Source: Chitinophaga varians (GTDB lineage Bacteria > Bacteroidota > Bacteroidia > Chitinophagales > Chitinophagaceae). Taken from it: 64,000 nucleotides of DNA. The stretch is from assembly GCF_014529945.1 (NCBI RefSeq), contig NZ_JACVFB010000001.1:310001-374000 (forward strand). Reading direction: 5' to 3'. The position numbers were made by a program, and so were the translations under genes. Positions 1 to 8,703 of the stretch are shown here, in pieces (positions within the stretch are counted from its first letter, which is position 1; each line of letters opens with the position of its first letter). Under the pieces are notes generated by a model. The model saw nothing but the letters and a program-made list of their open reading frames with translations, did no database searches and was not told where the DNA came from.

Positions 1-150
1 TCATGATTTTCAATTTTAGACAAAATTGACACAGCTACGCCAACCGGCAATTACCATTTGGTAAGAAATTCCACCGGCACGTGGCCAGGAAAAGAAGACG
101 TACCTTATTAATGTCCAGACATAAAAATTTCCCCCGATCGCAAAAAAGTG

Positions 151-166
151 ATATGTTCGTACATAT
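151..166. promoter_or_regulatory. GntR operator, autoregulatory copy
   Basis: A perfect inverted repeat ATATGT-TCGT-ACATAT ends one base before the start codon of the GntR gene. It fits the general GntR-family operator pattern GT(N)AC, and its core recurs at 8341-8354 in front of the operon facing this gene. The left half also reads as a weak -7 box (TATGTTCG, with TTTC 20 nt upstream), so transcription would begin almost at the ATG. Binding is inferred, not shown. Confidence 0.65.
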
Positions 167-910
167 ATGACGAAGATACCTTTATTGGACCACGATAGTA
201 AAATCCCTCTGCACCAGCAGGCGGAAGAACTATTACGGAAGCTGATCCGCGAGGATTATTTCCGGGAGGGAGACATTTTTCCAAAAGAAACGGACCTGGC
301 GAAACGATGGAGTATTTCCCGGAACACCTTACGCATGGCCATCGGCAACCTGGTCAAGGACGGACTGCTCGAGAGGAAGAAACGCTATGGCACCGTGGTG
401 AAAAAGAAAAAGATCACCACTAACCTGGATAACTGGTACAGCTTCACGCATGAGATGGAAGACAAAGGCATCCCGTTCAAAACGCTGAAGAGCAAAGTAT
501 CGGTGCTGAAAGGGGCGGAGGAAGTGGCGAAGATGCTGCAAACAGAACCAGGCCAGCCGGTAGTTTGCCTGGAACGTATCCGCAGCACGGAGAAAAACCC
601 CATGGTATATTTCGAGTCTTTCTTTCATCCCAGAATAGGGCTTACCGGCAAAGAGAACTTTGACCGCCCGCTGTATGAGATGCTGGACGCGGATTTTCAC
701 GTGGTACCTGTTTATTCTCAGGAAGAAATCAGAGCAATCGGCGCAGATGAAAAAATCGCGGGTTTGCTGAAGATCAAAAAAGGTGCACCGGTGCTGGAAA
801 GACGCAGAGTAGTGCTGGACGCGAGCCGACGGCCGCTGGAGTTTAACATCTGCTGGTACCGAAGCGATTGTTTTACGTATAGTATCGAACTAAAAAGACC
901 TCAACTGTAA
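167..910 (+). CDS. GntR/HutC-family transcriptional regulator with UTRA domain
   Basis: This 247-residue protein has the usual length for the HutC subfamily. Residues about 10-78 form the GntR winged helix, including SISRNTLRMAIGNL as recognition helix and a basic wing. Residues about 95-245 form a UTRA ligand-binding domain, which in this family usually binds a sugar phosphate or small acid. It faces the mannosidase/permease/kinase-isomerase operon, and both units carry the same palindrome, so it is probably the local repressor, with mannose or mannose 6-phosphate as a plausible effector (inference). The start is the only reasonable ATG and directly follows the operator. Confidence 0.9.
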   Translation: MTKIPLLDHDSKIPLHQQAEELLRKLIREDYFREGDIFPKETDLAKRWSISRNTLRMAIGNLVKDGLLERKKRYGTVVKKKKITTNLDNWYSFTHEMEDKGIPFKTLKSKVSVLKGAEEVAKMLQTEPGQPVVCLERIRSTEKNPMVYFESFFHPRIGLTGKENFDRPLYEMLDADFHVVPVYSQEEIRAIGADEKIAGLLKIKKGAPVLERRRVVLDASRRPLEFNICWYRSDCFTYSIELKRPQL

Positions 911-913
911 ATA

Positions 914-945
914 AAAATGCCGGATGAAATATCATCCGGCATTTT
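914..945. terminator. Bidirectional intrinsic terminator
   Basis: The stem TGCCGGATGA / TCATCCGGCA (918-927 with 932-941) has an AATA loop and is flanked by AAAA and TTTT, which extend the pairing. It sits between the convergent ends of the GntR gene and the alpha-mannosidase gene, so it can serve both strands. Confidence 0.85.
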
Positions 946-960
946 CTTTATGGGATATGG

Positions 961-3900
961 TTACGGAATAAGCAGATATTCTTCTACGCCCATGGCGGGC
1001 AGACTAAAGGAGGCCCTGGCATCTTTGGTTTCACCATTTCTTACGACGGTAATTCGTGCAGGCTTCAGCGTGCCCCAGTCAAACCCGGTGCTTTGGGTGG
1101 TCTTACCGGGGTTAAAGAGGCGTACCATATACTGACCGTTTTCCTGTGGCACTATGGCGGTCGCCACGACGGCCGCATTGCTCAGCCGGAAGAGACCCGC
1201 CGGTAGGGCAGCGCCCTTTTTCACCGGGAAACCAATGAGGGGCTGTGTGAAGTCCGCCGCGGCTGTTTCCAGTGCTGCGCCATCGGCCTGGCCATGCGGT
1301 TGCAGGGCATAATGATAGCTGCTGGCGCCGGCCTGATCGGCCTTATAGTTGGTATGCCAGTAGTTATTCATGACATAGGAGAACCAACGGGTGGTCGGTT
1401 GTCCTTTTGTCCGCCAGGCTTTATGGCTTTGAGCGATCTGCAGGCGTTCGTCGATCATGCTGTCCGGCTCTGCCATCGGCGCTTCCAGCAGCATCCATTG
1501 CAGACCGTTGGTCTGGTTGGAGATGTCTATCCACCTGCGGCCGAACAGGAAATCCATATTGGAGCCGGGCAGCTGATCTTTGAGGTAACGCATGGTGCCG
1601 TAGCCTGCGTCCAGCGTCACCTGGCCGGAAGGCACTTCAAACGGGAATCCGAAGTGCAGCGCTTCTTTTTGTCTCACCGGTTTTTTGTCAATGGTATTTT
1701 CAATCAGCACGATGTTGCTGTTGGCATAGAGTGTCAGTCGTTTCTCTAACGCATTGGCACCCGGCGCCTGGGCGCGGAGCACGACGGTCGTTACTACCGG
1801 GCCGCTCTCTGTTACCTGCGCCTGTACCGGCTGGTTGGTAACGGCATCGGCAGGGTTCTGACCGGGTACGTACCAGTAGCTGTTGAGCCCTTGTCCGCCG
1901 AAAGTGCCGGCGTAGTTATGACCGTCTTTCGCCGACAGTTGGGTAATGCTGCCGTTGCCGTCCCAGCTAACCACGATGTTGCCGTTGGAAAGCGTATTGT
2001 TGCTGTGTTTAAGCGTGTTGGCCGCGTTTGCCGGTTCATCGCTCACGGTGTACACGACGGTGCCGAAGGCAGGCACCTCGTTGGCCAGGAATACAAAAGT
2101 ACCGTCGGAGAGGCGTTGCAGCGGGTATTTACGGCCGCGCGCATCTTTCACGGATTTGCCGCTGACTTTAATTTTCACCGGTCCGCTACGGGGCCAGGAG
2201 AGCGTATTCACTACCGCAATGCTGCGGGAACGTTCATCTGTAAGGGGCTGGAACAGCTGTCCGCTAAGGATTTGGAGGATACTGTCTGCATCCAGCATGA
2301 ACTGTTTTTTGATACGCCATTGCTCCGTTACAAACGGTACGTCCGGCTGAGAGATACTGTTGTGCGCGCCCCAGGTATGTTCATGGAACATCAGGATGTT
2401 GGTCCAGGCCTGGTAAAACTGCTGTGCGTTAAATTGGCCCGGGGCCAGCATCGCATAGGCATTGGTCAGTTGAGACAACCGCAGGCTGTTGGTACGGTTT
2501 TGTCCTTCTTCCTGCGCGGTAGAGCCGGCGCCATCTTCCCAGTAAGGGGTGATATCACCTTTTACCACGGGCAGGTCTTTGCCATATTTCTGTTCAAATG
2601 TTTCAAAGAGTTTATCGGTGGTATTGAGTACAATTTTGGGAGATGAATATTTTTCATTCCACTGTTTAACGAAACGGGAGATAGCAGTGTCTATCGGCCC
2701 GTTATCGGCTACCACATTGTATCTCCATTGAACGATATCATAAGGGTAATGTTTCTCGTCCAGCTCATTCAGGTAGGCGGCTATCTTCTGCGGACCTCTT
2801 TCAAAAACGGCGCCGGGAGCGGTACCATGCCAGGAGGAGTAGCCTTTGCCACCTGTCCAGAACAGTATTTTTTCCTGGCCGGAGGGAGACTCCCACCATA
2901 CGGGCTTATCACCCCAGCTGCGCACGAAATGGCCTACACGGTCGCCCAGGTAAGGATGACTTTCACCCAGGTAATTGGGTCCGCTGGAGAAGTATTTCAC
3001 ACCACCTTTCGCCAGTGCTGTTACGGTGCTCCAGGTATAACCCGGTACATCGGAAATCATGGCACTGGGTATTTTCAGCCCATAGGCTTTGCGCAGTTGT
3101 GTGGCGAAGTCGGTGTAATGGAATGTTTCTTCCGGAAGTGTGAGGCCGGTGAGGATATTGGCGTACAAGGCCGACAGGCAGATGTTGCCATCTTTTACGG
3201 CCTGAATGAATGCCGCCTTTTTTTCCGGGGTGGCCTGTTGCAGGAAATGCTCTACTGCCCACAGTGATTCGATGTTCCATTTGAATCTGGCTTCTTCCGG
3301 ATAGCTGCGGGTAGCGGCGATCATGTCCAGCGCATCGTTGATGTTGCGGAGGTGTATTTTCAGCACTTCCGGCTGCAGGTGTGAATAGCCGATGTCTGTA
3401 TGGGAATGGTGTATGAAATGCAGTTCGCGGTAAGTAACAGGCTTCAGGGTAACGAACCGGTCTGCCAGTACTTTGCCGGCATCGGAAACGACTATACGAA
3501 TACTGTCGGCTTGTTTTACGGCGGTGACAGGGATATCAAAATTATTGACACCATCTGCTACTGGGAAGGAATACACTTTTTTGCCGCCTACGGTCACCCG
3601 GAAGGTACGCGGCGTACCAAAGTGAAGCGCAGTAAGGGTTATCGGCTGTGATCCGTTTTTAAGGATAAAGGGTTGTGGGTGGATGTCCACCTTTTCTTCA
3701 AAGGAGAATTTGAACGTCATGAGCCAGTCGTTGCTTTGTTGCGCCTGACCGATGATTTTCACCCTGACTGGTTTGCCGGGTTTAACGCGGCTCACCGGCA
3801 GCCGGAGGAACATGAGGCCGTGGGAATCGTTGGCGCCATCTTTCCGAAGTTGCTCAAACACGATGCGGCTGCTGTCGGGTGCGCCGAAAGTCCAGGTCGG

Positions 3901-4275
3901 CGCCTGATTACCGGGTTTGGTGGTGAACGTCAGCAACTTTTCTCCGTCTACATACAGATCGAAATGGCGGTCGCCGCTGCTGGTAGCGGTGGAGTGGCCT
4001 GCCACCCAGCTGAAATACACATAGGGACCTTTCACGCGAGCGGGTACGGCAGCCGTTTCCCATGCTATGACCTTGTGGCCGTCGGTAGCGCGGGTAAGCA
4101 GTGCGGTAGTAGCGTAGTCAGGAAAGGCGGAATAGTAGCGCATGCTTTCTCCTTCAATTTCATGGTCGTAGCCATTGATCCAGTCTACCTTGCCGAGGTA
4201 AGGCACCGTTTTCTGGGCGGACGCGCTCAGTACGCCGGCAAGTAAAACTGTGATACAACAGAATATTCTCCTCAT
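961..4275 (-). CDS. Secreted glycoside hydrolase family 38 alpha-mannosidase
   Basis: This 1104-residue protein starts with a signal peptide (cleavage near SASA-QK, residue 21), so it is exported, probably to the periplasm. After about 280 residues of beta-rich sequence comes the GH38 catalytic domain. It has the metal-binding motif HTDIG at 292-296, a candidate nucleophile Asp409 in SDVPGYTW, and HEHTWG at 631-636 as a further metal-site segment. The C-terminal half (about 700-1100) looks like the GH38 beta-sandwich region. It would release terminal alpha-mannose for the permease and kinase-isomerase encoded upstream in the same operon. The exact linkage specificity cannot be read from sequence. 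It is the last gene of the operon, 9 nt after the permease. Confidence 0.88.
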   Translation of the reverse strand: MRRIFCCITVLLAGVLSASAQKTVPYLGKVDWINGYDHEIEGESMRYYSAFPDYATTALLTRATDGHKVIAWETAAVPARVKGPYVYFSWVAGHSTATSSGDRHFDLYVDGEKLLTFTTKPGNQAPTWTFGAPDSSRIVFEQLRKDGANDSHGLMFLRLPVSRVKPGKPVRVKIIGQAQQSNDWLMTFKFSFEEKVDIHPQPFILKNGSQPITLTALHFGTPRTFRVTVGGKKVYSFPVADGVNNFDIPVTAVKQADSIRIVVSDAGKVLADRFVTLKPVTYRELHFIHHSHTDIGYSHLQPEVLKIHLRNINDALDMIAATRSYPEEARFKWNIESLWAVEHFLQQATPEKKAAFIQAVKDGNICLSALYANILTGLTLPEETFHYTDFATQLRKAYGLKIPSAMISDVPGYTWSTVTALAKGGVKYFSSGPNYLGESHPYLGDRVGHFVRSWGDKPVWWESPSGQEKILFWTGGKGYSSWHGTAPGAVFERGPQKIAAYLNELDEKHYPYDIVQWRYNVVADNGPIDTAISRFVKQWNEKYSSPKIVLNTTDKLFETFEQKYGKDLPVVKGDITPYWEDGAGSTAQEEGQNRTNSLRLSQLTNAYAMLAPGQFNAQQFYQAWTNILMFHEHTWGAHNSISQPDVPFVTEQWRIKKQFMLDADSILQILSGQLFQPLTDERSRSIAVVNTLSWPRSGPVKIKVSGKSVKDARGRKYPLQRLSDGTFVFLANEVPAFGTVVYTVSDEPANAANTLKHSNNTLSNGNIVVSWDGNGSITQLSAKDGHNYAGTFGGQGLNSYWYVPGQNPADAVTNQPVQAQVTESGPVVTTVVLRAQAPGANALEKRLTLYANSNIVLIENTIDKKPVRQKEALHFGFPFEVPSGQVTLDAGYGTMRYLKDQLPGSNMDFLFGRRWIDISNQTNGLQWMLLEAPMAEPDSMIDERLQIAQSHKAWRTKGQPTTRWFSYVMNNYWHTNYKADQAGASSYHYALQPHGQADGAALETAAADFTQPLIGFPVKKGAALPAGLFRLSNAAVVATAIVPQENGQYMVRLFNPGKTTQSTGFDWGTLKPARITVVRNGETKDARASFSLPAMGVEEYLLIP

Positions 4276-4284
4276 AACAAATGA

Positions 4285-5682
4285 TTAATGGTGGATGATC
4301 GTTTTTTCTTTGATGGTGATGTTTTCGAGCGATTGACCTTTGGTCTCAAACAGGTATTTTTTCGCATAGAAAAAAGAGAAGAGACAACAACCGGCAAACA
4401 GGAAGAAAGTGGCCGCGATGCCCATGCCTTCCCGCATAACAGGGAACAGCAGATTGAGTAGCCAGTCAGATACCCACATCACGAGGATACAGATGGATAG
4501 TGCGAGTCCGCGCACCGGTGTCGGAAATATCTCCGTGGCAATCACAAATTTCAGCGGTCCCAGCGAAAAGGCGAAGAACAGCAGGAAAAAGGTGATGGGT
4601 ATCAGCAGCGGCCATCCGTTTATCTTCAACAGAAAACAGATACCCGTGAGCGTTAGTGCCGCGGCGGCGCAGATGGAGCCTGCCAGGTAAAGTGGCCGGC
4701 GACCGAGGCTGTCTACTTTCCAGATGGCCACAAAAGTGAAGAGCATATTGGCGGCGCCCAGCATCACCTGGTACAACAGCGTATCATTGGCCACTACGCC
4801 GGAAGAGCGCAGAATGGTAGGGCCGTAATAGATCACGGCATTGATACCGCTGAACTGCGAGAAGGCTGTCAACACACACGCCATCACCAACAGATGCCGC
4901 AGCGGTGGCTGTAGCAGGGCACGCAGCCCGCCATTGGCCTGATCGGCAGATACGGCCAGGATGGCCTGCAACTCGTTGGAGGCATCTGCTTTGTTGCTGT
5001 TGATTTTCTCCAGGATATGTAGTGCTTCCGTTTGCCGGCCAAAGCGGGCCAGCCATCGCGGGCTCTCGGGTACAATAGCCAGCAGCAGGAAAAACGCGGC
5101 TGCGGGCACTACGCCGACGAGGAACATGCCCCGCCAGTATTCGGTGACAAACAGCCAGTGCAGCCACCCTCCGGATGTATCGCCTGTGGCGGCGGCATGG
5201 CGCTGTATCGCCAGGTTGGAACAATACGCGACCATGATCCCGATTGTAATGGCGAGTTGATAAAACGTTACGAGTCGTCCCCTTCGGGAAGCCGGCGCCA
5301 GCTCTGAGATGTAAAGCGGCGAGATGTTGGAGGCCACGCCTACGCCCATGCCTGCCAGCACCCTGAAAAATATCAGCAAGGGATAGGTGGCGGACACGGC
5401 GAACCCGATGGCGCTCACCAGGAAAAGGAAGGCTGCCAGGGCCAGCACTTTTTTGCGGCCTATGCGGTCGCTCAGCGTGCCGGAAACGGCCACCCCTGCG
5501 ATACATCCCAGCAGGGCACAGGAAACGAACCAGCCTTCCTGTGAAGCGGTCAGCTGGTATTGTGTTTTTACGGGAAGAATGATACCGCTGATAACCGCAA
5601 TGTCGAAGCCAAAAAGCAGGCCTCCCAGGGCAGCGATCAGGGTGATGGTGGTGATGAACAGGCGTGTGTTACTGTTTCCCAT
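4285..5682 (-). CDS. Sugar-porter MFS permease (XylE/GLUT type)
   Basis: The 465-residue protein has about 12 membrane segments and the sugar-porter signatures: DRIGRKK after TM2, PESPRWL at the end of the first six helices, and GRRPLYL in the second half. It should be an inner-membrane monosaccharide/H+ symporter. From context the substrate is probably mannose released by the alpha-mannosidase. I chose the ATG at 5682 (MGNSNTRL), which leaves 17 nt after the upstream gene. A start at 5706 would overlap that gene by 7 nt and add eight residues that do not look membrane-like. Confidence 0.88.
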   Translation of the reverse strand: MGNSNTRLFITTITLIAALGGLLFGFDIAVISGIILPVKTQYQLTASQEGWFVSCALLGCIAGVAVSGTLSDRIGRKKVLALAAFLFLVSAIGFAVSATYPLLIFFRVLAGMGVGVASNISPLYISELAPASRRGRLVTFYQLAITIGIMVAYCSNLAIQRHAAATGDTSGGWLHWLFVTEYWRGMFLVGVVPAAAFFLLLAIVPESPRWLARFGRQTEALHILEKINSNKADASNELQAILAVSADQANGGLRALLQPPLRHLLVMACVLTAFSQFSGINAVIYYGPTILRSSGVVANDTLLYQVMLGAANMLFTFVAIWKVDSLGRRPLYLAGSICAAAALTLTGICFLLKINGWPLLIPITFFLLFFAFSLGPLKFVIATEIFPTPVRGLALSICILVMWVSDWLLNLLFPVMREGMGIAATFFLFAGCCLFSFFYAKKYLFETKGQSLENITIKEKTIIHH

Positions 5683-5699
5683 GACGTGAAATATTTGAA

Positions 5700-8324
5700 T
5701 CAGCAATAGTTGTCTTTTACATATGCCACTACCAGCATGGCTTTGCCTTCGCCGGTATAACGACAGGTATAGCTGTCGGCCCCTGCGGGAATGACGAAGG
5801 TTTCGGCATACTGAAAACGTTGGGTGCCATCACCGGCGGTAACGTCCAGCTGACGGCCTTCTACCAGCATACAGATATGACATTGCCCGTTGGTAGCGAT
5901 GGCCACATCACCGGAGAACTCATAACGGTCTACCGTATAGAAATGTTCCGGATGGGTAGGCAACTGCCATTTCCTGCCGGATGTCCATTCTTCCTGCAGC
6001 TGCGGCTTCGAAATCAGCGTGTCGCGTACGGTCTGGCCTTTCCTGTCAAAATACAGGTTGTCAAACGCACGGTCCAGATGGATGGGACGTGGGCGGCCGT
6101 TGAGGTCTGTCCGCAGCCAGTCGTACATTTTAAAGGTAAAGATGTACGGCGTACTACTGATCTCCAGTACCAGATTGTTTTTACCGGAGGCGTGTACAGT
6201 ACCGTTGGGGATCAGGAACAGATCGTGTTTGTTGGCGGTGAACTGCTGCACGTATTTTTCTACGGGCAGCGGCGTACCATCGTTGATGGCCGCTTCCAGT
6301 GCGCCTCTGAAGGCAGCAGGTTGTATGTCTTCCTGGAAACCAAGATACACTTCTGCATCCTGTTCACAGTCGAGGATATAGTAGGTTTCGTCCTGTGTGA
6401 AGTTCTCCCCGAAATGTTGCAGGGTATATGCCGGCCGCGGGTGGCATTGTATAGACAGGTTGCCGCCGTTGAACGTATCGAGGAAATCGAAGCGGATAGG
6501 GAAGGCGGTGCCAAAGCGTGGCGCAGCTTTGCCCAGCAGCTGATGATTGTTATGGAATGCCAGCATGTCGAAGGTTATTTCCAGCAGGTTGCCGCTGCCT
6601 TCCAGTACGAGGCCGTTTTCCGGTGTGATCAGTTCAAAGGACCAGGCATAGTTGACTTCATCCGGGTTCAGACCGGGGAGATGTTTTTTCATCCAGTCGC
6701 CGCCCCATACGCCGGCTTCAAACCAGGGCCGGGCGCGGAATGGCCGGGTGAGTATTACGTCGAGGGATGCACGTAGTTGCGCGCCTTCCATCCAGGTGAT
6801 GGTATCGGGCCGTTGCCCATCGATGATCACATCGATGTACGGTAATAAGGACTGTTTATGTTTATTCAACGCAGGCCAGTCGGCGAAGTAGCAGCGTTTA
6901 TACGTATACGTAGGTGTGCCGATGTTGGTGATGCTACCGGCCCGCAAGCGGTACTGGATCTCGTTTTTAGGGATGTCCACGTACAGTGTTTTGCCCTGTA
7001 GGCCGGTGAGGGCGGCGCCGGTGCCATAGACGATATGCAGGCCGGGCGTATCTTCGGGGCGTATCGATGCTAATTTTTCGGCATCAAAGAAATCGGCCAG
7101 CGTGCCTTCGAATCGTTTGCCGAATACCGGGTCGGCCGTGCCGGAATACTCTTCCAGCATGGTGTTGATGGCGGCGGGCGTTTGCAGGCCTACGCCGGCA
7201 TGATACCAGTATACCGGCCGGTTGTGGGACCGTAGCGCCTGATGGAGCGCTGTTCTGAATTTTTCCCACAGTACGCCCTCGTAGCCATCTATGATGATAA
7301 GATGTTCATCTTTGATCCATGCTGCCAGTGAGGCGTAGCCTTCCTGTACCGGACGGCCCGTCTGAAAAGAGGGAAAGACGGTATAGGTATCTTCACCGGT
7401 GTTGCCGGTTGACACGGGCAGCAGTGGCTGGGTGGTGCGGCGTATGTCGGTACTGTCTGATGGATGTGGCGCTATGGCAGCGCCGGTCAGCATACAATGT
7501 GCTGTATCCTGACAGTAGGTGATTTTTATGGTAAGATCATGGAGTTGTGCTTCGAGCGGACCGGAAAACAAGGCATGGGCGCGGGCGATGTTGCCACCGA
7601 TGACGAGTTCGGTGCAGCCATAGGTAGCCAGCCAGGGCCGCAGAAAAGCGCCCAGGTTTCCGCCGAAGGCGTGAAATACCGGACGGGCCATTGTTTCATA
7701 TTGTTCGGCCATCGCTTTCACGGAAGGGGCTACCACGCCGGTCTGTTGCCGGAAGGCTTCCAGCAGCCAGCGGGTAGAGAAGTAGTCATCTGCCAGCCCG
7801 TCCTGAAAAGGGCAATCATAGAATGCTGCTGATGGTAGGCCTTCTGGTCCTGTTGCCAGTTCGCCGTTTTCCAGAAAGGCCGATCCAAAACCGGTGCCCA
7901 ATGTCAGGAATACGGCCTTTTCGCCGCTGAGGCCCAGTACCTGCCGGGCGCCGATCGCAAAGCAATGCGCGTCATTGCAGAAATGAACCGGCAGGTCGCC
8001 GATGCCGGCGGCGTCCTGTAAGGCCTGTTTTACATGCAGGCCAAAAAGACGGCTGAATTTCCCGCCCACTTTGGTGATGGCGCTGATGCCCTGACGGTAG
8101 TCAAAAGGCCCCGGCATGGCTATCCCGATGCCATCTACCGCCGTATCTTTAAAGGCGGTGATACAACCGGCTATCGTGGAAATAATGTCTGCCGCGCTGC
8201 CGTCCGCCTGCAAACTCTTGGTGATCATCATGCCCGGGTCCGTTCCGGGATGAGTGGTGTCTACTATACAGGCAGATACATGACTGCCGCCAATGTCGAT
8301 CGCTATTTTTTTCCCCGTTCCCAT
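5700..8324 (-). CDS. ROK sugar kinase fused to large class I mannose-6-phosphate isomerase
   Basis: This is a single 874-residue reading frame with two enzymes. Residues 1-290 are a ROK/ASKHA kinase, with DIGGSHV at 10-16 and LTLGTGFGSA as the second phosphate motif; the zinc-binding Cys cluster common in ROK proteins is not visible. Residues about 300-600 match the N-terminal extension of the large class I phosphomannose isomerases. The rest is the cupin isomerase, with QCH near 630 and NGTVHA near 708 as zinc-site motifs. Together they would turn mannose into mannose 6-phosphate and then fructose 6-phosphate. It is the first gene of the operon, and the start is fixed by the promoter/operator just upstream. 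Confidence 0.85.
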   Translation of the reverse strand: MGTGKKIAIDIGGSHVSACIVDTTHPGTDPGMMITKSLQADGSAADIISTIAGCITAFKDTAVDGIGIAMPGPFDYRQGISAITKVGGKFSRLFGLHVKQALQDAAGIGDLPVHFCNDAHCFAIGARQVLGLSGEKAVFLTLGTGFGSAFLENGELATGPEGLPSAAFYDCPFQDGLADDYFSTRWLLEAFRQQTGVVAPSVKAMAEQYETMARPVFHAFGGNLGAFLRPWLATYGCTELVIGGNIARAHALFSGPLEAQLHDLTIKITYCQDTAHCMLTGAAIAPHPSDSTDIRRTTQPLLPVSTGNTGEDTYTVFPSFQTGRPVQEGYASLAAWIKDEHLIIIDGYEGVLWEKFRTALHQALRSHNRPVYWYHAGVGLQTPAAINTMLEEYSGTADPVFGKRFEGTLADFFDAEKLASIRPEDTPGLHIVYGTGAALTGLQGKTLYVDIPKNEIQYRLRAGSITNIGTPTYTYKRCYFADWPALNKHKQSLLPYIDVIIDGQRPDTITWMEGAQLRASLDVILTRPFRARPWFEAGVWGGDWMKKHLPGLNPDEVNYAWSFELITPENGLVLEGSGNLLEITFDMLAFHNNHQLLGKAAPRFGTAFPIRFDFLDTFNGGNLSIQCHPRPAYTLQHFGENFTQDETYYILDCEQDAEVYLGFQEDIQPAAFRGALEAAINDGTPLPVEKYVQQFTANKHDLFLIPNGTVHASGKNNLVLEISSTPYIFTFKMYDWLRTDLNGRPRPIHLDRAFDNLYFDRKGQTVRDTLISKPQLQEEWTSGRKWQLPTHPEHFYTVDRYEFSGDVAIATNGQCHICMLVEGRQLDVTAGDGTQRFQYAETFVIPAGADSYTCRYTGEGKAMLVVAYVKDNYC

Positions 8325-8340
8325 TATTTTTTAATGTTCA

Positions 8341-8377
8341 TATGTTCAAACATAATAAAAGTTTTTGGAGTGGCAAA
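8341..8377 (-). promoter_or_regulatory. Promoter with GntR operator covering the -7 box
   Basis: On the minus strand TTTG (8377-8374), exactly 19 nt and TATGTTTG (8354-8347) give a perfect match to the Bacteroidetes TTTG/TAnnTTTG promoter. The palindrome TATGT-TTGA-ACATA (8341-8354) begins with that -7 box, so a bound GntR protein would block it. It lies 16 nt upstream of the kinase-isomerase ATG and matches the site at 151-166. Confidence 0.75.
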
Positions 8378-8568
8378 TTAATTTGAAGGCGACAAACGGG
8401 AAGAGCGGGCAGCAGTTAACAGCCACAACAAGAAAAGCCTTATTGAATCAAGGTATAGACGATTACCCAACGAAAGGAAAAAGCAGGATGACGATCCTAA
8501 AATCGAACGACCGGATAAAAAAATAAAGGCTGGGTGGTTGGAATCAGACCCCCTAAAAAGCGGTAAAA

Positions 8569-8634
8569 GGTAAAATCTAAAAGGTAAGATCTAAAATGTA
8601 AGATCTAAAAGGTAAAATCTAAAAGGTAAAATTG
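8569..8634. repeat. 14-bp tandem repeat, four full copies plus part
   Basis: The unit GGTAAAATCTAAAA is repeated at 8569, 8583, 8597 and 8611 with one or two substitutions, followed by a partial copy and two looser GGTAAAA units up to about 8650. It is A-rich and purine-biased on the plus strand. It lies in the non-coding 8.38-9.15 kb stretch, where I see no reading frame or RNA gene. Confidence 0.85.
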
Positions 8635-8703
8635 GTAAAAAAGGTAAAATATCTCCATTTCAGAAAATCAAACAATCCCATAACCTCATGCAAAAAAGGT
8701 GAA

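Noticed and set aside
7-111. Open stretch of 34 codons at the left end, up to TAA
   Set aside because: It is bounded by a TGA at 4-6 and has no start. It might be the broken end of an upstream gene, but too little is visible to call one.
1891-2646. Plus-strand frame of 251 codons
   Set aside because: It is antisense to the GH38 gene, which has clear motifs and a signal peptide on the other strand.
5820-6776. Plus-strand frame of 318 codons
   Set aside because: It is antisense to the kinase-isomerase gene and shows no domain or plausible membrane pattern.
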